NCBI GenBank assembly: GCA_029783825.1
Contig: JAREIK010000801.1
Coordinates: 4,293,890-4,357,889, forward strand
DNA length: 64,000 nucleotides
DNA from: Sapria himalayana
Lineage: Eukaryota > Streptophyta > Magnoliopsida > Malpighiales > Rafflesiaceae
Reading direction: 5' to 3'
The translations under genes and the position numbers were made by a program. The notes below the pieces were generated by a model. The model was not told the DNA's origin. It made no database searches and saw only the letters and a list, made by a program, of their open reading frames with translations. Numbering within the stretch: the stretch's first letter is position 1; each line of letters begins with the position of its first letter. This document shows positions 36,601 to 51,600 of the stretch, piece after piece.

Positions 36601-39600
36601 GGATGTAAGCCGTGCCTTGCCTTTTATTTGGATGGGCTTATACTTCTTCACAATGTCCATAGACTAGAGTATGGAATTTTTTCAAGATGCTTCTTTTGGG
36701 AAACAATATTTTGTGGTCATGATTGGGAAGGCAAAGACCATATGACCTAGTAACTATTTTTTGACTTCTATAAGCATTCTTTTCTCTTGTTTATCTGCTT
36801 AGTAATCTGTATGCATCAACATTTTATTAGGTACTTACTCAAATTTTCTATTGTTTCGGCGCTTGATGAATTATGCTGCAACCCCTGGTAATTTGTATTC
36901 TGTTAAGGAACATTTTTTTTTTTTGTTTATTTCTGGTTATTCTAGTAAGCTAGGCTAATTTTGTGGCTTTAAGTTGTTTTATGTGAACTGAGTTGGTTCT
37001 AGAAAATGACTGTCAGGGCTCAATATAGTTTGAAAGAGAGACCGAGAGAGAAGTGGGTACTAGTCATATTTAATATGAGATAAAAAAATTACATCAAAAA
37101 GCAAATTCTACACACTAGTCATATTTTTTTACAAGTAAATTAGGTGAGTATTGGGTACTAAATCTTAACTTGAAACTATTCATTGTGTTAGTTTATAATC
37201 ATTATAAAACCTTGTTTAACAAATAATTACTTGAAAATCTATGTTGTAGATATTCAAACTCTTTCAGAAGGTGACTTGGATTTTTAGATGCCTATTGTAA
37301 TAATGATTTATTGGAAATAAAAAAAATAATACTCAAGTAAAAAAAAAATTTAAAAGATAAATATTTAAATTTTACTAAAAAAAATTATTTATCATTTTAT
37401 TTTTTGACATTGAAACGATTAAGAGAGATGAGTATTTATATTTAATATTAAACAAATCTCAATCGCACAAATTATGATAATATATTTAATATTAATACGA
37501 TAATTAATCTGATAATTAATGTCATTACAACCACATAGAATATTCTAAGAATAGACTTGAATTTTAATTTGGGATTTATATCAAGTTTTTGATATAATAT
37601 TCTCTCTTAAACTTGATTTTATAATTCTTAGAAAATATTTTAATTTTATTAAATCTTTTCTTATCAATTGTTTGATGAAAATATCTAACACTTAAATTTT
37701 TGATTTTATATATTCAACATGTATATTATTTCTTTCAATACATTTTTTTATATAGTGATAACAAATAATAACGTGTTTGTTTTGATCATAAAATACTAAA
37801 TTTTTAGCCAAAGTTATTGACTTGTTCCATATAAATCTTGGTCTGATTCACTTATGAAAAACCAATCTTTTTTTAATAAATTTTAAAGTCAAATTGCATA
37901 GAAAATATATGATGTGGCTATTACATACTCTGTTTCACATATATAAAGAAAGATAATTTGTCGAACAACTTCATCAAATTACCCATGTAAAATACAAAGC
38001 TAGTGGTGCTCTTGTAATTATTAATATCTTTAGTCTAATTATTATCATAGTATCCAATAAGCGTATAATTATTAGAGACAATAATAAAAGTTAAAGTCTA
38101 TAATGTCTTTAATATAGCGGAGAATTATATTTTTCATCTTTCAATGAGTTATTAGATTTTCTATCTATCATCTAACAACTTCAGTTTTATAGAGAATATT
38201 GGATCTTGTAAAAGCTAAGTAGGACAGGCTCCCTACTAGATTTTAGTAGAGAGTGAGTTCTATCTTATTTTATTCTTTATGCTTGGACAATTTGATTTTT
38301 TATTTAATTAGCTTGCCAACTAGAATAGAGTCATTTATCTTGAATTTTTTAAATATTTTTTAGTATAATTTTTTTGAGTAATTATGATGTTTTTATCTTC
38401 TTGTTTTATTTTAATGCAGAGATAGTAAAACATGAGCCCAATATTGATTATTTCTAATTCATTCATCTTATTCTTAAATTTGTTGAATATTTTTGGTTTG
38501 CTACATATGAAGATCAAGTCATCTATATACAAATATATAATTAAAATATCTTCAATTTGGATTTTAGTATAGAGGGCATGTTCATATAGACACTTGTTGA
38601 AATTTTTTTTTTGAAGATATTTGTTAATTTGAGTAGTCTAAGCCTATGTTGCACGGACACGGGGATACGACACGGCAAGATACGGGGACACGATAAATTC
38701 TAAAAAACTAGGATACGAATATGGCTAGGATACGTCATGATAAAAAAAATAAAATTAAAAAAAATTATTAATTATAAATATTAGGTATTTTAAAATAATT
38801 AAAAATACTGTATTTTAAAATAATGTAAAAAAAATTTAAACCCTCTAACACCATCTCCTTCCCCCTCCTTCCCCTTCCCCCCCCTCCCGAATCTTTTCCC
38901 CCCTCCAAAACCCCCCTCCCGAACCTTTTCCCCCCCTCCAAAAACCCCCTCTCCCCTCCTGAAACCCCGTCCCCCCCCCCCTCCCGATCCCAACCCCCCA
39001 CCAGATTTTCGATTTTCGATTTTCGAACTCTCCCCCTCCCGATGTAGATTCCAAAACCCACCCCTGGCCTATCGGACACGTGTCCGACCCGTGTTGCCAT
39101 ATCCACGTGTCGGACACGTGGACACGGTAGCACTTACGCGTATCCGTGCAACACAGGTCTAAGCTTTAGAGGTATCAAGTGGGTCGGGTATCTCGGGTAC
39201 AACATGAGGCATGATTGAAATAGTTGTGTCATGCCTGACACATCATGGTCTAGAATTGTGATTGGATTGTGGTTGATTCAGCCCATGACATGGCTCGTGC
39301 TATGTTGGGTCAAGGCTAATCATGCCTTATGTCGTGTCAGACATGACACGTGTGCCTATCTTGTTGGCATAGTTCACAAGCATAGTGATGAGACACAAGG
39401 CATAGGTCACAGCCTTCTCATGTGCTGAGGTAGCGTCCCATTATATTTATGTAATGAGTCTCGATGATGAAAATGATAGGTTGTGCCTGTTGTTTTAGTT
39501 GTATGAAAAAAATAAAAAAAATTAGTTTTTTTCTATTTTTTGTAGTCGTCAGATTTGATTCAAATGGTTATTGGGCACAAATTCAATGATTGTTAGATTT

Positions 39601-42600
39601 TTGTCTATTTTACATATTAAAAAGATTGAACAATTTTTAAAAATAAAAAATATATATTTTAATATAAAAAATTTTTATAAATATAAAATAGAAAATTTTT
39701 GATATTCATCAAATCTATTTTCTCTTCTCTTATCTTCTTTCATCTTTATCATTTTGTATTCTTAATTTTAATTTCCTCTTTTTCTTCTCTAATTTGTTTT
39801 GAGCTTTAAGTTTCCTAGTTTAGAAAAAGGGGTAGACTATGATTGTTGCTCAAATAAAGTTATATTGTTATGATACATATTTATTTTTTGTTTATTAATT
39901 TATGTGATAATTAATAATGTATAAATATTTGAAAGTATATTTTTTTGAATTAAAATCATAAATAAAATAAAAAGATGATAAATAATAATTTTAATAATAA
40001 TTATTTTGACTTATATATAGATAACATGACGGAAAGGTCCGATGCTAAAATTAAGTACTTTCTAATGATCTTAATTTATTTGTTTAAAAAATTTAAGATC
40101 AGACAAATTTTAGTAGTTAATACTCATTTTAACATAATAAAAAATAAAAAAATATTAGGAATATCAAAGATGAATTAACATAGCATATATTGTAAAAAAG
40201 TATTGATGTATTATTGGTGACAATGATCATTTTAAAAAGTATGCCGATTAATGCACTAAAAAATATGATCTATTAGATAACAAGTAAACTCAACTGGATG
40301 GCAGAGTCATTGTAGTTGGATAACTTCAGCTTCTTTGACTCCCTTTTATTATCATAATAATTAATATCATAAGTTTTTCAAATAGATTATTGGAGGATTC
40401 TAGGGTTGTTAGTATTATGCAGACATACTTTTCATATGTTTATGATTTTTTTGGTCAACTGGAGAAATTACATAATAAAATATTATAAATTAGAAAAATA
40501 ATTAATAATTAATAAATTTAGGAAATATAATAGAGTGATATTTTTGATGTTTGACATATGAACTAGTCATGATGATGCATTATTCATGTCTTATCACCAA
40601 CTATATAAAATTTAAGTAGAAATTTAATAAAAAATTATAATTATCTGAGATTCTTCATCGTCAATCCTAAGGATAGTTCTATTATTTATGAGTGTATGAT
40701 AAAAATCTTTAGAAAATATGATATCTAGAATAAAATTGTTAGTATTATATTCAATGATACTTCAAATAATAGTCTATATTTATCACCGGGCATAAAAAAG
40801 AAAAAATTTTAAATGAATATGAGATATTATTAAAAGTATACATACCTTTTGTAGGTGTCATATATTGGTTATTAACACATAATATCTGACTAAAAATAAA
40901 AATATCGAATTTATTATTGATGATTCACTTTGGGATAAATGAATTTATTTTATAAAATTTCTAAAAATTTTTCATAATATGAAAAATATTTATTTGTATG
41001 TATACTTCTATTATTTTTATTATACTTATGTGTATATATAATATTAGTAATATATTTAACACATAAAAGATATTTTATATTTAATATTATGATTATTGAG
41101 ATAAAAATTAATTATTTAAAATATTAGTTCTCTATTATAATTTTATATTGCTTGATTGTATGTATTTCAATGTTAAAGTTGAAGGAATAAAAAATATATT
41201 AAGATATATATTTACTTGCATGCACCAAATAGGTGAAATTAAAGGATTCATAAATGAAAAACTGACTAATATGTTTATATTTTATAATAATAGGTAAGAT
41301 AATTATAATTAGATTTGAGTATGAATATAATCATGTTATTTGGAGATAATGATTTTTTTATTTATTTTGTTTGGGACAAATAATAGAGGAGTTTGTTGAA
41401 TAGAAGCTAGTTGTCTCTGTATTTAGATATAAATTACTACTTTATTATTTTACATAATGATAATAAGAATTTAAATATTTTGAGTTAGTATAATTCATAT
41501 AAATTTATTTATCTTATATTATCTAAGATGACTTGTGATCTATTGACATATTCGATATCTAGCATAATATCAGAGTTTATTTATTTTTTGTCTAATAATA
41601 TTGTTCTAGATAGGAGATTAATATCGTGATCTTATATCATAGAAGCACTTGCATGTTTAAATGACTAGGAGGATTCAAGGTTCGACATTCAGAATTAAAT
41701 AAAAAAGTTAGTGGATGAAGACTCATAAGACATCAAATTGAGGTCATCATTAGTGATATCCTTAGAAGCATATATGCCAATGATGATCTACATTTGAACT
41801 ATCATACCATAAATACAGATTGATGACTCATGCGACGGTGATGTGTTTTTTTTATTTTTGTTTTAGCTTATCTTATATATCATATTTATGATTGTATACT
41901 CATGAGGTATATGTTAACTATTTATGTTTGAGTTTTTTTTTTAAGTTTTCATGCAACTTTTTAGATTATATTTTTTTATACGATATTTTGAGTTTAGCTA
42001 AATGTAAAATATTTATTTTAATTATTGAATTAATTCATTTAAATGTATAATGTATTTTACTTTTAAATTTTATTAATTTGATATTTAATATTTCTAATAA
42101 ATATAATAATAAAATTTCAAAAAAATTTAATTTGACATTTAGGCTACCCATAACTAACACGACCTAACATGATTCAGAATTGACCTGACACTAACTGACA
42201 CTGAAGTGCTTGGTTTTAGGCCAATTGAGTCGTGCCGAGCAGAGTCATAATGATTTCATGCTGACACAGAATGACATAATATGATAACCCAACTCGTGTC
42301 ATATCAGGCATGACATGGTGGTCCAAGCTGGCCACAAAAATTCTGGCTATGCCGGCATGGCATGACGCCCCGACTGACTCACAGAAATTCTGGCTATTCT
42401 GGCTCTTGGACATATTGGACATATCTACTAGGCTCTTGGATCTTGCTTTAATCCATATAGGATTTTTTTAATATTAAAATCATGTATTCTTTTTTCTTTA
42501 TTTGGTAATATTATGGTTAGTGAATGTAGATTTCTACTTCAGGGACTTTATTTAGGAATAAAGATTATCTATCTATTTGATATATTCTTTAATTATTTTG

Positions 42601-45600
42601 AGCTGTAACGAAAATAATTAAATTTAACTAATTGTAACTGAGCAACAAAAACAAATATTTTATCATAGTCAATATCTATTTTTTGATTATAGTCTTTTGT
42701 CTTCATTTTTGTCTTGTACCTTTTGACTATTCTTTTGATATTTTTTTTTGTTTTGTATATACATTTTATATTGATCATCTTGTTGTCTTTTAGAAGTAAT
42801 GTTAGTTCTCATGTATTATCTTTCTTGTTCATTTTTATTTTTTCATTCATAGTATCTTTTTATTGCTTGTTTTCCATTGTTTCTTGAAAGTTAATAGGCT
42901 TTTAGTCGACAAATAAGTAAAATAGATTAAGATTTTCTTATTTTTTATATATGCAGTTCAAATAAAATACATATTTTGTCACTAATATACGTTAACATAA
43001 ATAATGTTGAATTGGATATTTCTCAATTCAAGCAGTTTTATCAATATTGCGTTATATTAAAAAAATTGAACTAATATATTTTATTGGAATTGAGATAATA
43101 TATTTTATTAAAAGTTTCTTTTTTATCCTAATGAAAATATGTATTAGATATATTTCTAGGGAGATTTGTGTTTTTATACATTTAATACAAGATAATTTGA
43201 AAAAATATTTAAAAAAAAAAATAAAAAAATACACTAGAACATAACATAATTGCACTTTAGTACACTAAAAATAAGTGACCCAATTTTATGTCCAACTAAC
43301 ATATCGGCAATTTAAAAAAAATAATAAAAATCTCATGTAATAGTATAACTCGCATATCAGCTGTCAAAGGTGAAGTTGGATTCAAACCCGCAACCTTAAT
43401 AATACAATATACCTTTTTGTCATCTAGTCACACTCATCAAATCAAATAGAAACCAAAAATATTTTTATATATACAGTATATTCAAGGTTTGATAATCTTT
43501 ATTCTCATAGAATCATCAAATCTCATCTTTCTTGACAACTAATATCACTAGACTAGAAAAAAGTGCTGCAACAATTTTGTATTATTCTTGCTTCCAACAT
43601 CTCAGCCACAAGCTTCTCAATCTCATCCTTTTGGATTTGGGGATAATGATAAGGACGAACATTAATTGGGCTGATACCTTCCTTGAGTACTCTAGGATTT
43701 CAGTTGTATACAACTTATCCTCTTAGTTGCAGCACTATTACACCTCTCCCCTTTAATCTCCCCCCATATTTTCATGTGATTTTGGATGACAACTCAACCA
43801 TTGAATTTACTTAAAGCTCTACCACTGCATGATTCCCTTCCTTGAAACCCTCCGATCTCACCACCTCCTTTGCATTAATTCCTAGTTTGTGCTTCTCACA
43901 ACAATCCACTACCTGCAGTTCTTGGAGCTTGCACCTACGGCCGATCAAATATTTTTCATCACATCTATAATAGAGTCCCTTATCATGCCTCATCTGCATC
44001 ACCACGTCCGACATACTCTTTGATGGTGTGGTTCTGTGTCCCGACATTTTTCCATTGGAATCATACCTTTGGAAGGTGACCCCATGGCCCCTTTTGATCC
44101 CCCACCATTCTCTGCACATCCCCCTTTGTTTCTCCCCGTGCCTTAGTGCTTTGAAGTGTTTTGTGGTTTGATTCTACTTTCTATCTGCTGGGCCCTTGGA
44201 TGACTCGACTAAATCCACATGGCCTATTCACAATTAATTTGGCCCGTATCACAGGATCCAACCCATTCATGAATTGGCTCTCCTCCATATGCACTGGTAT
44301 ATCAACTAGGGTGGAAGAAAATCTCTCAAATTGCCAGTGATATTCTCTTACCATTCCCACTTGACGTAGGGCTAAAAATTGCTCTGAGAGAGTCCCCTCT
44401 GCATCCAAATGGAACCGCTCGAGTATCTATCTCTGGAACTCTAACATACTATAGAGTGGTCACCATCTGTCCTCATACAGGTACCATGTTAAGGCTTCCT
44501 GCTCCATATTAACCATGACTGCATCCATCTTTTCCATTTTACTCATTTGATTTAATTTAAAAAATCTTTTATCTACTCAACTATATATCTGGATCTGAGC
44601 CATCGAAAGGTGACATCTCAACTCTCCTGGTTCGAAACTCATTTTTCCTTCATGGTTCATACTCATTACATCAATTGCCTTGATCTTTCACTTTCTCTGC
44701 ATTTGGTTGTCCTTAGTGGCAATAGTTTTTTACTTTCCTACTATCCATGTGGCTGACCAACTCAAGTGTCTCAAGCTTGGGGTCTTCATGTTTAGTCTAG
44801 CGAGTATCTCTACTATCATTTGTTTCAATGTTGGTATTTTGAAGATCCCCTCAATCATTCTTCTCATTTTTTCTTGCATTGACTCTATTATTTCTTCTAC
44901 CACCTTAAGCCTCCCATCCAAGTCCTCTGTCTTCTTCCTTGTTAGAGTCGACCCGGTAAACTGTAAATTTTATTCAATGTAAATTGCAAATAAAAAAAAT
45001 AGTTGTAGGCATTCGAGGGGTTTGGAAGCTCTCCCTGGCGTGACTACCAAAAAAATTACTAGAAGAAAAATGTGAATGTTTTGCCATCCACCCAAGACCT
45101 TCCTACATACCCATTTTGAAAAATACTACACCATCACGTATTAGCTCACTCATGGATCACCACAATTTATAACTAACTTAGAAAAGACTCAAATGCCTTT
45201 TTATTCCATTTTGCTAGACTTCTTTGGACGTTTGACATATGTAAAATACACCAAGGGTCTAACAGCTGTGTGTCATACTTGATATGTTCAAACTGCAAAC
45301 TTTGAAAAAGATAATCTTTTTTGATCATAGGACAAAGTTAAATTAATATTTCATATGTTATTAAAATAATTAATTATTTTTAAAATTTTTTTGTTTAGTA
45401 TCATATGAAAGCTTATATATTTGAAGAAAATATTTAGATTTAAGATTTCTATTAATAATTATGGATGTTCACTTATTTTTCTAATTCTAGCTGTGTTTCA
45501 TCAATTTGAAACAAACTTGTTATAATGTTATATTTTTGAGGAATATACTTTTTTTTACTAAAAAGTATGAAATAAATAATGATATTGGGATCTAGTTCTG

Positions 45601-48600
45601 AGATATAATACATCAGCATGTTCACAAATTTGTGAAATTTTTTGTTAGATTTTTATTTGAGGTCAGTATGTCAATTCAATTTTTTATTACTCTATTATAT
45701 TAATCACATTAAAAGATTATTTTTTATTTTATTTTCAACTATCGAATTAATTATATTGAGATGAATTATTATTTTATTAGGTAAAAAGGACATGATAATT
45801 TAATTTATATAGTTTATGAGATCATAGTTATCAAAGACGTGTCTTAGGCTTGGTTAATGCCCAAGTGCCAACTCTCCCAACCATTGCCCAACATCTTAAG
45901 GGAAGCACCTCGCCTCAAGTATTTTTAGGTATTTGTTTCTTGTTGTTTCTGTCTTTTATATATATAATATATATATATATATTATTTTTTATATAAACAA
46001 AAATGTCATTTTGAATACGTTATTTTAATCTATCCAAAATGATATCATTTTGATTTATACCATGAGTTTTTTTTAGAAAGTTTCTTGTGTAAGAAAATGT
46101 TGTTTTGGACATGAAAGGCCCAAAATGATTTGTTTTAGCCTTATATGTTATTTTTGAGATTTCTGCCCCTCCAGCCTAATTTTTATCATGTTTTAACTCA
46201 AAAGAAACTTTAATCCCCTAATTATTATATACTTTTTATATTAGAGGTCAACTAATATTAATGTATAATTTTCCTAGAAGATGAGAAAAAACAAAATATT
46301 AAATTAAAATAATAAAGAAACTGGGGAGAAGTCATATAAAAATATGAAACAATCATCATAAAAATTTTAAAATATATCTAACACGTAATGTATTTCACTT
46401 ACAAAACTCACACTTCATATCTGCCTTATGCCTCAAAGTCCCAAGAGGTATTTACATCTTGATATGTCTTGTGTCTTACATAATTATGTATAAGATATTT
46501 ATGTATTAGTTGAAGGGAGTGCTATAATTATTATATTTTATCATGTATATATTTTTTTAATTTGTAACAAGTTTATTTGATATGCACTCTATTTTGTGTT
46601 TATATCTATGCATCTTGGTGTCATGCTTGGTAATGGTATAATTTTTATTTAACTATTATATATATATATATAGTTAAATATGAAGTTCAATTTTTTTGAG
46701 GTATGTATATTAAATATTAATTCAATTTTTTATTCACTCTATTGTGATAATCACATTATAAAATTATTTTTTATTTGATTTTTAATGATTGAATGAATTA
46801 TATTAAGGTGAATTATATTTTATTAGGTAAAAGAGACATGATAATTTAATTTCTATAGTTTATGAGATATTTAGGCATTAGGTCGAAGAGAGTATTAAAA
46901 TTATTATATTTTATTATGTATTTTTTTTTTCAATTTGTATTAAATCTATCTAATGTGCACTATATTTTGTATTTATATTTATACATCTTAGTATCTTGCT
47001 TGTCAAGTTTAATAAATAGAGTTTCTTTTTTCACTATTATATATATATATATATATTTGTTTTGTTAAAGCATTTTTGATATTTATGTAGGTGATTATGA
47101 ATTTTTTGAAATCATTGATAGTATTAATATAAAATTTTTTTTCCCTATATTTTTTATATTCATGAATTTTATCATAATGTAACTGTATCAATAATTTATT
47201 TTTTATCAATAAATTTAATATATTATTTCTATGATTTGGATATTTTTTGATAATTATTAAGTTTCATGGAAAATATTTGTAAGAAGTAAGAATGCATGAT
47301 AGATGATATTATTTTTATTTGATATTGATAAAAAATATATTAGATACTTATTAATTATTAGTTATCTTTTCATTCATTAACACTTTAAATTTCTATTTAT
47401 TAGTTTAGTCAAAAATTGGGGATTGTCATGAAATATTGTTTGACTCATTTTATTGATTTTAATTGATATTAATTTCAATCCAAAGTAAATATGTTTGAAG
47501 GATTATTTAAATTGTTAATGATAAATTTTAATATTTTGTTATTATTTTAAATATTGTTTTCCTCATCATACATAATTATATTTGTTTAAAGAAATGTAAA
47601 TGCTTTTTTATATGTATTAATTTTTATAATATAATAAAACTTAAATAGATAGAGCTATCATGATTTTTGTTTTAAATATAGTTTTCCTCATCATACATAA
47701 TTATTAATTTTATTATGAAAATTTATTATAGATAGAGATATCATGATCATTAAAAATATTATATATAGAAATTTCATACACTAACAAAGAATAAATTATA
47801 TGAAAGTTTATTTTTTGACTCATCTTATTGATATTAAATGATATTAATTTCAATTCAAGGTAAATATGTTTGAAGGATTATTTAAATTAGTAATGATAAA
47901 TTTAAATATTTTGTTATTATTTTAAAAATTGTTTTCCTCGTCATACATAATTATAGTTGTTTAAAGAAATATAAAAGCTTTTTTATCTGTATTTATTTTC
48001 ATAATATAATAAAACTTAGATAGAGATATCATAATTATTAAAAATGTGTGTTCTTGTTTATACCTTGGGACTTTTAAATTTTTATTGTTCGAAATATAAG
48101 ATTATACATATGATTTTCCATATAAGTATATCAACTCAAATTTAGAATGTTGAATTGACAAATATGTTTATGATAGATGATCTCAAAATATTTCTACTAT
48201 ACATGTATTTTTTGAAAATATTTTAGTGGATATGATTTTAATTGAGAAATATTTAATAAATTCTTCTTTAGAGTTCTTGTCATACAAAATATTTATAGTC
48301 ATTATTATTTTTTTGGATACAATACTTCCTTTTGGGCAATTTATAAACTTAGTTAGACTTTGTTAATTTTCATGTTCTATTAAATTAACCATAAAGTATC
48401 TACTAGTGTTTGTGTATTTTATTTTTCTTTCATTTTTGTAATTGTTATATTATTTTGATGGATTGTCGATGTTTTAAAAAAAAAAAAGATTTCAGAATAA
48501 ATTTCATTATTTTCTACTTATTGAGATTAGTATGTGTGCTGGTGGATATCTTCTCTTTGTTAATGTCTTTTTAACTGTAGATATTGTTGAGATTGAACCT

Positions 48601-51600
48601 CGTAATACCAATACTAGGATCAAACCATTTTGACTTTCATGTCTATTCTTGATTGACACATTCTCATTGTTCTTGTCTACAATGATTTTGGAAGAAAAAC
48701 AATTAGATAGAAAGCTATAATGATGATCTTTTAATATTCTTCTAGAAAAAAAAAGATAATGCATTACTTGTAATGTTATTTTGGAAGTAATTTCTTATTT
48801 AATTTTTTATTTTACCATTACTTTTTTGTCTATATTTGTTTCACTATTTTAACAAGTCCTCTTCATTTAGATCTCACATAAAATGAAGGAAATTCATCTT
48901 AAAATAGATATCTCGATTCATATATAATTAGTTGATCAACTTTTTTTATCCACATGAGATATGAAATTTATTTCTTATTCTTTGAAAAAATTTATAATTA
49001 TTTATAAGCTAGTGTTGACAATAAAATCTATTTCCAAGATAAATATAAGTCAACTTAAAGCTTAATTAGTGGTGAAAAAATACACATAAATGTATATTGA
49101 ATTATTCTTGTACCTATTCTTTCATTGCTAATATAATTTTAGTTTGAATTATATTTTTTTAATTGGTTCTAACACTTGTGTGGAGGAGACATGTGTGGAG
49201 CAAGCACTAGCTTTTCCCTGTTAGAGGATGATAAATTTGTTTATTGACTATGTATAATTTTATATAAGGAAAAATGTTTGTTGAGAATTTAATTTAGAAA
49301 ATTTTTTCAATAATTATTATTTTCTTGTTTGTATAAATATTTTTATTTTTTTTTTGTTAACCCTATTTAAAAAATGTCTTTGAAAGTTTAGTCAAATATT
49401 GTTATTGACAATGATGAGACAAGGATATCTCAACTCATATGATTCTTTCACAATTTTTAATAAAAGTTCTTGGCAAACTCATGATTTTTCCTATGATTGA
49501 GTTAACATATTTTGAAAAATAAATGATTTTATAATATAAGTATGATTTAATTTTTTTACTTGATGGTGGGCTTTAATGTGATAATAAGTGTCTTCGTCCA
49601 AAATTTTTTTCATGGTCAGTTATGATTGTGATGGTGCGGGGAATGCCTTGAAGTTTATTCACCTCCTTCACCAAGATAGTTGCAACTATTTGGTATGTTA
49701 TAGGATGACATAGTATTGTAAAAATCAAAATGAGCATATTTACTTAGTCAATAAATCATCATCATTATTTAGAATTTTTTCAATAATTATTTCTTTTTGT
49801 TTGCATAAATATTATTTAATTATTGTTATTTTTGTTTAAAAAATTTAAATGAAAATTTAGTTAAATATTGTTATTGACAATGGTGGATAAGGATGTCTTA
49901 GCTTGTGTTTTTTTCATAATTTTTAGTAAAAGATTTTGGCATACTCATGGTTTTTATAGGATTGAGTTAACATATTTTCATAAATATATGATTATATATC
50001 TATGTAAGTATGATTTAATTTTTAAACTTGATGTGTTTTGATGCAATGAAAAATGCTTTTGTCCAAGGACCGTAGGTCTCGGTTTTGAGATTTATTTGCC
50101 TCTGATTTTCATAGATAAAATTGTTGATATGTTAATCTCTCACAAATTCCATGCTAAAGTGAGAGTTTTGTGGTTTTGGTATGACTTTCAATGTGATGGT
50201 GTGCTTTTTTTTACTTTGAATAGTTTTTCTTTTTTACAATAATTCTTGATTTTAATAATTTTAATAAAATTATAAAAAAGTATTTATTTATTAATCATAA
50301 GATCATTTTTTTTATGTGTGTGTGTGTGTATCATTGGTATACTTAATTATTTATTAATTTTTTTGAAGAGATTATGAATATTTTTAATTGTTAAATATAT
50401 TGATTTTAATTGAATATTAATTTTAATTAACAAGATATTCATTATAGATTGTATTACTTTTTGATGAGACTTTTATGTTATAAAAACCTATTAGACATGT
50501 ATTTGTGTCTTGGTTCAGTATAGTTTGGTGCATATCAAACTACAACTCTTCGTAATTTAGTTTGAATTAAGTATTTGTTGATATTTATTATCTCATATTT
50601 TATTTTTATTTATTGTATTATTAAGTATCATGAATGTGAGCTATTCCAACAGTAGCCATGTATATGTCTTATGTTAGTTTTCTTTTATATAATAATGCAT
50701 GTTTAGTTGTTTTTCAATCTTAGCTTTAATGTGGTATTTGGGTGAGGATAGGGGGCAAACAAAAGTGAAAACGAGGCCAACCCATTGTTGGTGTTGGTGG
50801 CGATGAGGGGTGCACATTGACATGGTTGTAGCATAGTAGTCATTCGACATGGTGTGTGACAGCATGGGCATGCGTGGTGTAGTGGATGTGCATGGCCGTG
50901 ACATGCATCGTGGCACATTGGTAATTTGTTGTGGGGCATGGTTGTGGATGTGTGTGGTGTAACATATGTGTGTGGTGTAACATATGTGTGTGGTGGGATG
51001 GATCATGGTGCAATGTGTGTGTGATGAATTATGTGAAATCGTGATGCAGTGTGTGTGATGAAATATGTGAAACCATTATGCAGTGTGTCATGGGGAAGTG
51101 TGTGCATGATAAATTGTAGAAAAAATTTTTTTAAAAAAATATTATTTATCAACCATGAGATCATCTATTATATATATGTCATTTGTATACTTAATTATTT
51201 ATTAAAATTTTCTCGATATATTGTATACTTTATTATATTTTCTCGATATATTTTTATCAACCATGAGATCGTTAAGGAATTGTTGTATTAAAATTTTTTT
51301 AGAGATTATGAATATTTTTGAATTGTTGAATATTTTGATTCTAATTGAGTTTAAATTTTAATTAACAAAATATTCATTATAGATTGTACTACTTTTTTAA
51401 GCGATGTTTTCATGTTATAAAAATCTATTAGACATGTATTTGTGTCTCGATTTAATATAATTTGTTGGATATTAAGGCACAACGCCTTCTAATTTATTTT
51501 GGATTAATTGTTTGTTGAGATTTATTATCTCATTTTCTATTTTTATTTATTGTATTATTTTTTCTCTATTTTTTTATAGATGGGAGTATCATGCATGTGG

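Larger units (their letters stand above)
37260..42960 (-). mobile_element. Ty1/copia element interrupted by a hAT and a miniature element
   Basis: On the minus strand the reverse transcriptase starts near 42800 and runs to 42436 (GLKQDPRA), then is broken by 38644-42427 and resumes at 38635 ([23 protein letters not shown]). A polypurine tract and probable 3' LTR start lie near 37610-37590 (AAGTTTAAGAGAGAATATT). The 3' LTR probably extends to about 37260. The 5' half of the element is missing beyond about 42960. Confidence 0.7.
43450..45050 (-). mobile_element. Ty3/gypsy fragment (gag to start of reverse transcriptase)
   Basis: Minus-strand order: gag N-terminal coiled part [20 protein letters not shown] (44921 on), capsid [20 protein letters not shown] and [20 protein letters not shown] (44390-44230), zinc-knuckle region [18 protein letters not shown] (43990-43930), then RT start [20 protein letters not shown] (about 43648-43590) and VKKDE (43510). 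Frames are long but broken. It looks younger than the gypsy DNA at 1-13.9 kb and of another lineage, with the RCDEK zinc knuckle of chromovirus-like elements. Confidence 0.8.

Noticed and set aside
36430..36750. 106-codon ATG-to-stop frame taken as a single-exon gene
   Set aside because: Only 36489-36668 matches the conserved family; both edges are splice sites and the frame outside is intron sequence.
38768..39133. Gly-rich frames on the minus strand
   Set aside because: Product of the C-rich arm (CCCCCTCCC runs) of miniature element copy 3, not a glycine-rich protein gene.
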